Assembly: GCA_963579925.1 (NCBI GenBank)
Contig: CAUZJA010000089.1
Coordinates: 1-10,366 of the forward strand
Length of the DNA stretch: 10,366 nt
From: UBA1151 sp963579925
GTDB lineage: Bacteria > Chloroflexota > Dehalococcoidia > Lucifugimonadales > Lucifugimonadaceae
Direction of reading: 5' to 3'
Every line of letters begins with the position of its first letter. Position 1 is the stretch's first letter. Below, one piece after another: positions 1 through 6,035 of the stretch. The notes beneath the pieces are model-generated. The model searched no databases. It was not told the DNA's origin and saw nothing but the letters and a program-made list of their open reading frames with translations. A program made the translations under genes and the position numbers.

Positions 1-708
1 TAGATAGGCCGACGGCTTCATGGCATCGAACGCAGCAGCGTCGATGATGCCTCGCGTCTCATCGGTGAGAGGGCAGGTCAGCACGACCCAATCGGACTCG
101 GCGAACAGCCTACCGATCTCAGATGGCGGCATAACCTCGTCGGCCGGGCCTTCGTATGTGGACGTGTCGCGCTTGGTGGCGATCACCCGCATACCGAACG
201 CCTTTGCGAGCGCGGCGGTACGAGAGCCAATCTGGCCCATGCCGATGATGCCCATCGTCTTGCCGCCGAGCTCATCCTCGCGGGTTGGAATATCTGAAAT
301 CATCTGCCGCCAGAAGTGCTTGCGCTGGTTGTCTCGAGCGTCATGCAGCTTCCGAGCAAGCCCGAGTACGAGCGACATCGCATGCTCACTCACGCCATTC
401 TTGTTGACGCCCTGTGCAGACGCGAGCCTGATGCCACGCGCCTTCAGATCGTCAAGCGGGAACTGGTCGAACCCGGCGCCGATGGACTGAATGAACTTCA
501 GGTTGGTCGCAACATCAAGCAATGCGTTGTCCCAGAACCCCGACACAAGAAGTACGTCTGCTTCAGGGATTCGGGCGAATGTGTCCTCACTGGACCACGT
601 CTGGAAGTTGCTGATGCCAGTGTCACGCTTCGCGAACTCTTCCTCCAACGGATAAGCCATGTGAGCAAACTGAATGGTGAGATCATTACTGCTTGGAAAC
701 GCGGTCAT
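1..708 (-). CDS. D-isomer-specific 2-hydroxyacid dehydrogenase (C-terminus cut by window edge)
   Basis: Cytosolic NAD(P)-dependent dehydrogenase that interconverts 2-hydroxy acids and 2-keto acids; the substrate cannot be read from the sequence. The reverse strand gives 236 codons from ATG at 706-708, open to the edge. Residues 1-100 form the start of the catalytic domain. Residues 105-116 (GVSEHAMSLVLG) match the family helix that begins the nucleotide-binding domain. GMGQIG at 156-161 is the Rossmann GxGxxG loop. VVLTCPLTDETRGII (208-222) is the typical strand and helix before the catalytic Arg. The catalytic Arg, Glu and His lie outside the window. Family members run about 310-330 residues, so roughly 80-90 are missing. 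A GAGGA ribosome site sits 4 bases before the ATG. The gene lies 127 bp downstream of the HxlR regulator on the same strand and may be co-transcribed. The family call is firm and the substrate is unknown. Confidence 0.9.
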   Translation of the reverse strand, partial: MTAFPSSNDLTIQFAHMAYPLEEEFAKRDTGISNFQTWSSEDTFARIPEADVLLVSGFWDNALLDVATNLKFIQSIGAGFDQFPLDDLKARGIRLASAQGVNKNGVSEHAMSLVLGLARKLHDARDNQRKHFWRQMISDIPTREDELGGKTMGIIGMGQIGSRTAALAKAFGMRVIATKRDTSTYEGPADEVMPPSEIGRLFAESDWVVLTCPLTDETRGIIDAAAFDAMKPSAYL

Positions 709-835
709 AGAGTCCTCGGAAGTCTGGTGAAATGTGGCGTCGTAGATGTGAGCGCCGTAAGTCTAGGCTGCTGGCGGGGCTTGTGTCACACGTCTGCCCA
801 TTTGGCGGTGCACGCCGCGATCGGAATGCACAAAC

Positions 836-1189
836 CTAGCGAACCGTCGCGGGAATCGCCATCCACTCTTCTGCCCACATCTGCAGGGCCTCAAAGGCTG
901 GCTTGAGCGCCTTGCCTTTGGCAGTGAGATCGTAGGAAACGGCCACTGGCCGGGATTCCGTGTCGACTGAGCGCGTCACTATGCCGCTCTCTTCAAGTTC
1001 AGTCAGGCGCTGCGAGAGCATCTTGTCGCTGAGGCCATCCACTGCGCCACCAACCTCGGAGAATCGTCGCGGGCCATCCACTAGCGCCGTGATGATCAGA
1101 CCCGTCCAGCGTCGACCCAGCACTTCAAACGCGGCCTCATAGTGAGGACATATCTCGCCCAGAAGTTCGGCGTTTGCATCTCTAGCCAT
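836..1189 (-). CDS. HxlR-family winged-helix transcriptional regulator
   Basis: DNA-binding regulator of 117 residues, the usual HxlR length. The N-terminal CP dipeptide (Cys14) precedes AFEVLGRRWTGLII, the family's first helix. LSDKMLSQRLTELEESGIV (53-71) is the recognition-helix region. VSYDLTAKGKAL (84-95) is the wing and following helix. A conserved N-terminal Cys is the thiol sensor in characterised relatives such as YodB and HypR, and Cys14 is the only Cys here, so thiol or quinone sensing is plausible but inferred. The gene is transcribed away from pirin across a 103-bp region carrying repeated TAACT half-sites, so self-regulation and control of pirin are likely. The start is ATG at 1187-1189, with only a weak GAGA-like ribosome site. 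The family call is secure; the effector is not known. Confidence 0.93.
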   Translation of the reverse strand: MARDANAELLGEICPHYEAAFEVLGRRWTGLIITALVDGPRRFSEVGGAVDGLSDKMLSQRLTELEESGIVTRSVDTESRPVAVSYDLTAKGKALKPAFEALQMWAEEWMAIPATVR

Positions 1190-1199
1190 GGTTTGAGTC

Positions 1200-1292
1200 T
1201 CTAACTATTTGTAAGTAGCTTGACAATAGTAACTACCGTAGCTAATGTTGCTAACAATACTTCAGTAACTGTATCACCGTAAGGAATCAAAC
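1200..1292. promoter_or_regulatory. Divergent hxlR/pirin promoter region with repeated half-sites
   Basis: A plus-strand promoter for pirin is suggested by TTGACA at 1220-1225, with GCTAAT (1241-1246, spacer 15) or TAATGT (1243-1248, spacer 17) as the -10. Overlapping it are TAACTA at 1202-1207 and 1230-1235, the heptamer AGTAACT at 1228-1234 and again at 1264-1270, and CTAAC at 1251-1255. Dyads include CTAC-C-GTAG (1233-1241), TGTT-GCT-AACA (1246-1256) and an imperfect 18-bp dyad at 1201-1218. HxlR proteins bind inverted repeats as dimers, so these are the likely operators. The pirin ribosome site AAGGA is at 1281-1285, 7 bases before its ATG. Which dyad is bound cannot be decided here. Confidence 0.55.
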
Positions 1293-2294
1293 ATGCCCGC
1301 AGTAACGGTCGAAAACATTCTCGACCTGCCGCGCGTGGATCGACCAACCATCGAGCAATCGCCGCGACCGGTTCTCAACATCACCACAGCCCCAAAGGGC
1401 TTCGAGGGCGAGGGATTTCCCGTCCGACGGGCCTTCTCCGGCATTCCCCTGGAGTATCTGGACCCGTTCATCATGCTGGACCAGTTCGGTGAGGTGGAGT
1501 GGCTGGCCGGTGAGGCCAAGGGAACGCCGTGGCACCCGCACCGCGGTTTCGAAACCGTCACATACATGATCGATGGCGTGTTCCAGCACCAGGACTCGCA
1601 CGGCGGCGGCGGACTCATCAGCGACGGTGACACGCAATGGATGACGGCAGGTGCCGGAATTCTGCACATCGAGGCGCCTACCGAAGAGATCGTCCTCAAG
1701 GGTGGCGTAGTCCACGGTCTACAGCTCTGGGTCAACCTTCCAAAGTCCAAGAAGTGGACCGAACCCCGTTACCAGGATATTCGTGCCAGTAATCTCAGCT
1801 TGATTAGCTCGCATGATGGCGGCGCCCTGCTGCGTGTGATTGCTGGCGAGTTCGATGGCAACTCTGGCCCCGGCATCACATACACGCCAATGTCCATGAT
1901 CCACGCCACCATCAGCCCCGGCGCGCGAGTCGAACTTCCATGGCGCAAGGACTTCAACGCACTTGCGTACGTGCTGGCTGGCAGAGGCAAAATTGGCCCC
2001 CAGCAGCTACCCATCGAGATGGGGCAGGCGGCCAACTTCGGCCCGGGCGACTACCTCACGGTAGAGGCGGACGCCGATCAGGAGTCGAGATACCCGAATA
2101 TGGAAGTGGTGCTACTGGGCGGCGAGCCAATCAGTGAGCCGGTTGCCTGGTACGGCCCGTTCGTGATGAACAGTCAGGAAGAGCTCCAGCAGGCCTTCAA
2201 GGACTACAACAACGGCAAAATGGGTGCGATTCCCGCTGCCAACGTGCCGCACGCAGGCGGTTCCGGTCAAGCAGTGCGTCCAGATCTAGAGTAG
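1293..2294 (+). CDS. Pirin family protein (bicupin)
   Basis: A 333-residue cupin-superfamily protein, long for bacterial pirins, which commonly run about 230-300. The N-terminal cupin carries HPHRGFET at 81-88 and GILHIE at 122-127. His81, His83, His125 and Glu127 correspond to the four metal ligands of human pirin and YhhW-type proteins. The C-terminal domain ends in the typical EPVAWYGPFVMNSQEELQ (282-299) and AFKDYNNGKMG stretch. Bacterial pirins include quercetin 2,3-dioxygenase-active and redox-signalling members; which activity applies here is unknown. ATG at 1293 follows AAGGA with a 7-base gap. About 40 residues before the core and a Gly/Ala-rich tail after it make up the extra length. 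Its divergent neighbour is an HxlR regulator, a common partner arrangement pointing to induction by electrophile or redox stress (inference). Confidence 0.93.
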   Translation: MPAVTVENILDLPRVDRPTIEQSPRPVLNITTAPKGFEGEGFPVRRAFSGIPLEYLDPFIMLDQFGEVEWLAGEAKGTPWHPHRGFETVTYMIDGVFQHQDSHGGGGLISDGDTQWMTAGAGILHIEAPTEEIVLKGGVVHGLQLWVNLPKSKKWTEPRYQDIRASNLSLISSHDGGALLRVIAGEFDGNSGPGITYTPMSMIHATISPGARVELPWRKDFNALAYVLAGRGKIGPQQLPIEMGQAANFGPGDYLTVEADADQESRYPNMEVVLLGGEPISEPVAWYGPFVMNSQEELQQAFKDYNNGKMGAIPAANVPHAGGSGQAVRPDLE

Positions 2295-2333
2295 GTAGGG
2301 CGAGGGCTCGGCGATGTTCAGCCGCGTTCTCCT

Positions 2334-3350
2334 CTAGCTAACCTTCATCACCAGCTTCCCGAAGTTCGCACCTTCAAGAAGTCCAATAAACGCCGATGGC
2401 GAATTCTCAATGCCATCAACGACATCTTCCCGGTACTTGAGTGAACCATCACGAATCCAACCCGCCAGCCGGTCGAGTCCCTCTTGATATCGGTCGGCGT
2501 ACTGAAAAACCAGGAAGCCTTCCATCCTTGCCCGTCGCGTGAGCAGCATTCGAGGGACATTGCGTGGGCCTTGCGGCGCAGAAGTGGCGTTGTAGAGCGC
2601 GATTTGGCCGCAGACTACCGCCCGGCCGCCGATGGCCAGATTATCGACTGCTGCGTCGGTGATTGGGCCGCCGACGTTGTCCCAGTAGACGTTGATGCCG
2701 TCGGGGCAGAGTGCTGCCATTCGCTCAGCGACGTCTTCCGTCTTGTAGTTGATCCCGGCGTCGAATCCGAGTTCGTCGACCACGTAGCTGACTTTTTCGT
2801 CCGAGCCTGCAATGCCGATAACCCGGCAGCCGTTTATCTTCGCGAGCTGGCCCACAACGGCCCCAACTGCGCCCGATGCGGCTGAAACGACCACAGTGTC
2901 TCCAGCGATGGGCTCCCCAACGTCGAAGAGGCCGAAGTACGCCGTGAGTCCCGGCATGCCGAGGACTCCCACGGAAGTTGAAATCGGCGCTGCATCTGGG
3001 TCGACCTTACGGGCGTCCCGACCATCGATGACGCCATACTCCCGCCAGCCAAGCTTGCCCATCGCGATGTCACCAACGCTGAACAGATCAGAGTTCGACT
3101 CAATTACCTCACCAACGGAATCAGACTCCATCACACCGCCAATCGGCACGGGAGCTGTATATGAGGCTGGGGTGGGCGGGTTCATTCGACCGCGCATGTA
3201 CGGGTCGAGGGAGTGGTATCGAATAGCCACCAGAATCTCGCCCGGCCCTGGCTTTGGAATAGACGATTCCTCGAGTTTGAAATCGGTGAGTTTCGGAGCG
3301 CCGTCAGGCCTTGCGGCAAGCGCCCAGCTACGGTTGGTATCTTCGGGCAT
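2334..3350 (-). CDS. NADP-dependent oxidoreductase, zinc-independent MDR (CurA / prostaglandin reductase type)
   Basis: A 338-residue medium-chain reductase of the leukotriene B4 12-hydroxydehydrogenase/CurA group, which reduces the C=C bond of alpha,beta-unsaturated aldehydes or ketones with NADPH. The N-terminal GroES-like domain holds YHSLDPYMRGRM (45-56), characteristic of this group. VLGMPGLTAYFGL (129-141) leads into the Rossmann domain, with SAASGAVGAVVGQLAK (156-171) as the nucleotide loop and VYWDNVGG (221-228) after it. The Cys pattern of the structural-zinc lobe of alcohol dehydrogenases is absent, as expected. Length is normal for the family (about 330-345). ATG at 3348-3350 follows AAGGA with an 8-base gap. 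It converges on pirin with 39 bp between stops. The exact substrate is unknown; detoxification of reactive enones would fit the neighbouring stress genes. Confidence 0.93.
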   Translation of the reverse strand: MPEDTNRSWALAARPDGAPKLTDFKLEESSIPKPGPGEILVAIRYHSLDPYMRGRMNPPTPASYTAPVPIGGVMESDSVGEVIESNSDLFSVGDIAMGKLGWREYGVIDGRDARKVDPDAAPISTSVGVLGMPGLTAYFGLFDVGEPIAGDTVVVSAASGAVGAVVGQLAKINGCRVIGIAGSDEKVSYVVDELGFDAGINYKTEDVAERMAALCPDGINVYWDNVGGPITDAAVDNLAIGGRAVVCGQIALYNATSAPQGPRNVPRMLLTRRARMEGFLVFQYADRYQEGLDRLAGWIRDGSLKYREDVVDGIENSPSAFIGLLEGANFGKLVMKVS

Positions 3351-3590
3351 GGGTATCGTCCTTCGTTCTGGCTCAGGGTTCCGACTCTGGTTTGATAGCG
3401 TCGACGAATTCTAGCCCCAAAGCATCTGAACAGTCCGGGATAGGGCATCATTGTGGAATTCGGTCGGTCCAGAACAGCGATAATCAGTACAGTCGCAGAT
3501 TCGCCCTAAACAATAAAAGGCATTTACCAACTGGCACCCCACTCCGAGTCGCAAGAAGCAGAAACAGCTCAGCGCTCACCATTCCAGAGC

Positions 3591-4649
3591 ATGTCCCGTA
3601 TCGACCAGATGCTGCCGGTGTGGATTGCCGTGGCCGTTGTGGTCGGCATTTTGCTGAGCAAGGCTTTGCCTGGGCTGAAGACCGATATCGAGCGATTCCA
3701 ATTCGCTGATGTGTCGCTGCCTATAGGCATTGGCCTGATCTGGATGATGTATCCGATTCTTGCCAAGGTGAGATATGGCTCAATGGTGGGCTTCGCTGCA
3801 CAGCCAAAGTTGATGGGCACGTCTCTGGTGTTGAACTGGGTTGTGGGGCCAACGCTCATGTTCGTGCTGGCATGGGGGATGCTGCCGGACCACCCGGAGT
3901 ACCGCAACGGCCTCATTCTGGTTGGTTTGGCGCGATGCATCGCGATGGTGCTGGTGTGGAACATGCTGGCGAAGGGCAATGAAGATCTGGCGGCGCTGCT
4001 TGTGGCGCTGAACTCCATATTCCAAATCGTCTTCTACTCCGTGCTTGGCTACCTGTTCCTCACAGTGATCCCGGGCTGGTTTGGTGACGCCGAAACGGCC
4101 GTTGATATCTCCATGTGGCTCATCGCCCGCAACGTGCTGCTCTTCCTGGGTGCGCCGCTTCTGGCAGGTGCGATCACGCGATCTGTGCTGGTGCGGCGGC
4201 GCGGTGCTGACTGGTACGACAACGTTCTCGCCCCACGATTGGGGCCAATCGCGCTGGTCGGTCTGCTCTACACAATCGTGGTGATGTTCATCAGCCAGGG
4301 CGACCGCATCGTGGACTCTCCGGCGGATGTCGCCCGCATAGCCGCACCATTGGCGTCCTACTTCTTGATCATGTTCTCGGTCGCGTTCATAGTCACCCGC
4401 CAACTCGGATTCTCATACGAGAACACGACCTCGGTCTCATTTACGGCCGCCGGAAATAACTTCGAACTAGCCATTGCCGTCGCAATAGGCGTCTTCGGCA
4501 TCAGTTCTGGTGAGGCATTCGCCACAGTAGTTGGGCCGCTGATCGAGGTGCCGATGCTGATCGGGCTGGTGTACTTGTCGTTGTGGTGGGGTCGATCGCT
4601 GTTTGGGCGGGGGCCGGATGACAAAGCAGAAATGGACGCGTTGAACTGA
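3591..4649 (+). CDS. acr3: Arsenite efflux permease, Acr3 family
   Basis: Inner-membrane arsenite exporter of the Acr3/BART superfamily, 352 residues, with about ten hydrophobic segments. IPIGIGL-like text (44-50) and WMMYPILAKVRYG (51-63) match the TM2 signature. GLARCIAMVLVWN (112-124) holds Cys116, and NNFELAIAVAIGVFG (289-303) holds Glu292. These two align with the essential Cys129 and Glu305 of the Alkaliphilus Acr3, with the same offset of 13, so the protein looks functional. Members extrude As(III), some also Sb(III), using the proton gradient. No in-frame ATG, GTG or TTG exists between the TAA at 3507 and 3591, so ATG 3591 is preferred although no clear ribosome site precedes it. The 240-bp upstream gap shows no obvious ArsR-like site. 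No arsR, arsC or arsM is in the window, so this is a solitary permease gene here. Confidence 0.94.
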   Translation: MSRIDQMLPVWIAVAVVVGILLSKALPGLKTDIERFQFADVSLPIGIGLIWMMYPILAKVRYGSMVGFAAQPKLMGTSLVLNWVVGPTLMFVLAWGMLPDHPEYRNGLILVGLARCIAMVLVWNMLAKGNEDLAALLVALNSIFQIVFYSVLGYLFLTVIPGWFGDAETAVDISMWLIARNVLLFLGAPLLAGAITRSVLVRRRGADWYDNVLAPRLGPIALVGLLYTIVVMFISQGDRIVDSPADVARIAAPLASYFLIMFSVAFIVTRQLGFSYENTTSVSFTAAGNNFELAIAVAIGVFGISSGEAFATVVGPLIEVPMLIGLVYLSLWWGRSLFGRGPDDKAEMDALN

Positions 4650-4682
4650 CCTCAGGCGTTGTTGTTTCATAAATCGCGAAGC

Positions 4683-4740
4683 CAGGCTGTCCAGACGTAT
4701 CGGGACATCCGCGTGCACGCGAATGCCTGTTGTGTTTTGT
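4683..4740 (+). terminator. Possible branched terminator after acr3
   Basis: The sequence folds into a compact three-way junction. CAGGC (4683-4687) pairs with GCCTG (4725-4729). Inside lie TGTCC (4688-4692) with GGACA (4703-4707), and the perfect palindrome CGCGTGCACGCG (4710-4721). A T-rich stretch (4730-4743) follows at once. The position 34 bp after the acr3 stop fits transcription termination, but the branched shape and broken T-run are not a standard intrinsic terminator. It may equally be the first element of the structured region that follows. Confidence 0.35.
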
Positions 4741-5303
4741 TTTCCACACGAGACTGCTAAGAACCGCTCCTGCGTCTTCGAGTTGATCGCCCTCTGGCGT
4801 CTCGAACCCGAAAAGGGTGGGCGTCAATCTTTGCCGATCACGCTGCGTGGCACTCGGGGATCTAGCCACCGTAATGCGGGCTGAAAGCCCGCGCTGCGGG
4901 TCGAGCGTGCGGACGTGGTCCGTGTGGGTGCACTTCAGGTCCTATCGAGCGTTCGACCTTTGTCTGGCGGCGCGATCTGTATACGGTCCGATTGGTTGCC
5001 ACACCATCGGAACGACTAGCCCGATTCGCTCCCGGATGGATTACTTGCCACCCGTCGACCGGATCGGGATTTGCTTTCAATATCCCCCGGTGGAACCGGT
5101 CCCTGCGCTCGTCCGGCGGTCCTCTTTTTCCTGATTTACCTCTGCTATCGCGGAGGTTTATCGGGAAGGGTTACCCCAGGCCGCACGGCATATGGACAAG
5201 TTTGGGATTGTGAGTCGTTGCGAATGCCCCGATGCGTCGGGACAGCCTGGCCTCGTTGCTCCGTGCAGATCTGGTGTCTCCACGGCTACTTAACGTGATT
5301 GGT

Positions 5304-5360
5304 GTCCTACCGGCTGATTCGCACACTCCGATCAGCCGTCGGACTGTGCGTTGGTAGGAC
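5304..5360 (+). other. 57-nt compound hairpin with a competing alternative fold
   Basis: The outer stem GTCCTACC (5304-5311) pairs perfectly with GGTAGGAC (5353-5360) and can extend by three G-T wobbles (5301-5303 with 5361-5363). An inner stem pairs 5320-5331 with 5339-5350, 11 of 12 positions, around the 7-nt loop 5332-5338. In addition, CGGCTGAT (5311-5318) is perfectly complementary to ATCAGCCG (5331-5338). That helix would use the left bulge and the apical loop and excludes the inner stem, because no linker is left to span the grooves of a pseudoknot. No T-run follows, so it is not an ordinary terminator. The function is unknown. Confidence 0.55.
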
Positions 5361-5625
5361 GTTTACTTAGCGTCGGCCGTAACGGCGTATTTCGTCAATG
5401 GGCGCGTGCCGGACTAGGCCCGGAGCCAATCATCATTGAGGTCTGGTTTACACCTGCGATTCGTCCTTTGTTGCATTTTTACTTTCTTTTCTACTCCGGA
5501 TGGTTCGTGCGTGTGAGATGGACGGACGATAGCAACGATGATGTGTCGGCTCTCCGGGACCTGGGCATCGTCACTGCGGCGTTATGTCACCTACAGCGTC
5601 CCCTAGTCTGCAATAGAGTTGATCA

Positions 5626-5665
5626 GAATCCCCAAGGCCTCCGATATGGTTGTTCTCGGGGATTC
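5626..5665 (+). promoter_or_regulatory. 8-bp-stem hairpin just before the VOC gene's ribosome site
   Basis: GAATCCCC (5626-5633) pairs perfectly with GGGGATTC (5658-5665) around a 24-nt loop. The stem ends 7 bases before the ribosome site GAAGAGG (5673-5679) and 22 bases before the ATG at 5688. A folded leader so close to the ribosome site could affect translation or mRNA stability of the VOC/dehydrogenase unit. No known riboswitch core is visible. Confidence 0.4.
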
Positions 5666-5687
5666 GAATTTTGAAGAGGCATCGCAC

Positions 5688-6008
5688 ATGAATAGATCAA
5701 ATGCCCCGGCACCAATCGCTGAGGTCGTTGGCGTGACGATAGACGTAAACGATATCGAACTGCCCAACGGCTTCACGATGGATCTTCAGCAGGTGCCCGA
5801 GGCAAAAATCGCAAAGAATCGCTTCCACTTCGTCATGCGAATTCGCAGCGGTGAAGACGGTATTCAGCGTCTCCAGGACCTTGGCGCATCGATAATCGAG
5901 CACATCGTCAAAGAAATCGGCGAGTGGTACATCATGGCGGACCCTGAAGGTAACGAGTTCTGCGCGATTCTCCGCAACACTCATTTCTCAGTTGGCGACG
6001 GGGCCTAG
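5688..6008 (+). CDS. Shortened VOC (glyoxalase/bleomycin-resistance fold) family protein
   Basis: A 106-residue protein of the vicinal-oxygen-chelate superfamily, small soluble metalloenzymes or binding proteins. Residues 10-24 (IAEVVGVTIDVNDIE) are the opening strand of a VOC module. Residues 45-70 (RFHFVMRI to LGASII) and 78-95 (GEWYIMADPEGNEFCAIL) form the complete second half, with His47 and Glu90 at positions used as metal ligands in relatives. Between them about 30 residues usually present are missing: the helix with the FYxxxLG-type motif and the following strands. The module jumps from DVNDIEL to PNGFTMDLQQ. ATG 5688 is chosen because GAAGAGG lies 8 bases upstream; an in-frame ATG at 5619 would add 23 non-homologous residues. 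It lies 27 bp before the dehydrogenase gene, probably in one transcript. The substrate is unknown, and the protein may be non-catalytic. Confidence 0.8.
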   Translation: MNRSNAPAPIAEVVGVTIDVNDIELPNGFTMDLQQVPEAKIAKNRFHFVMRIRSGEDGIQRLQDLGASIIEHIVKEIGEWYIMADPEGNEFCAILRNTHFSVGDGA

Positions 6009-6035
6009 GAAAGCGTTGAGGCGAATCAGATAGCC

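Larger units (their letters stand above)
4650..5687. other. Gene-free, hairpin-rich region; candidate structured ncRNA or leader
   Basis: No reading frame here looks like a protein: the open frames are short, low-complexity and rich in Arg, Ser and Pro. Strong inverted repeats follow one another instead. Stems are 4777-4782/4801-4806 (with CGCC/GGCG nested inside); 4876-4882/4886-4892; 4906-4914/4918-4926; 4987-4996/5003-5011 (one bulge); 5020-5025 plus 5032-5035 with 5059-5068; 5087-5091/5095-5099; 5138-5145/5150-5157; 5228-5232/5237-5241; 5304-5311/5353-5360; 5376-5379/5383-5386; and 5537-5543/5566-5572. Several contain G-T pairs that work only if the plus strand is transcribed. A T-rich tract lies at 5470-5490. 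I recognise no known RNA family (no RNase P, tmRNA, SRP, rRNA, intron core or common riboswitch motif). It could be a large non-coding RNA, a long leader of the downstream operon, or chance folding of GC-rich DNA. Confidence 0.45.

Noticed and set aside
316..906. Plus-strand open frame over the dehydrogenase/HxlR region
   Set aside because: It is the antisense shadow of two well-supported minus-strand genes.
4906..4931. Similarity of GCGGACGTGGT...TGTGGG to the tail of repeat copy B at 8832-8847
   Set aside because: The shared block is 11 bp plus a shorter one, without the rest of the repeat; probably coincidence.
4817..5134. Possible 105-residue protein in the hairpin region
   Set aside because: No recognisable domain, odd composition, no ribosome site, and the frame runs through several strong hairpins.
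5304..5360. Integron attC-like site, because of the long imperfect hairpin
   Set aside because: The RYYYAAC and GTTRRRY core boxes are not present at the ends, and no integrase or cassette structure is nearby.
5351..5674. Possible 107-residue protein before the VOC gene
   Set aside because: Frame opens inside a hairpin stem, no family resemblance, and it ends just before the VOC ribosome site.
4650..5687. Group I or group II intron, RNase P RNA, tmRNA, SRP RNA, glycine or cobalamin riboswitch
   Set aside because: None of the conserved core sequences for these families could be found by eye; a covariance-model search would decide.
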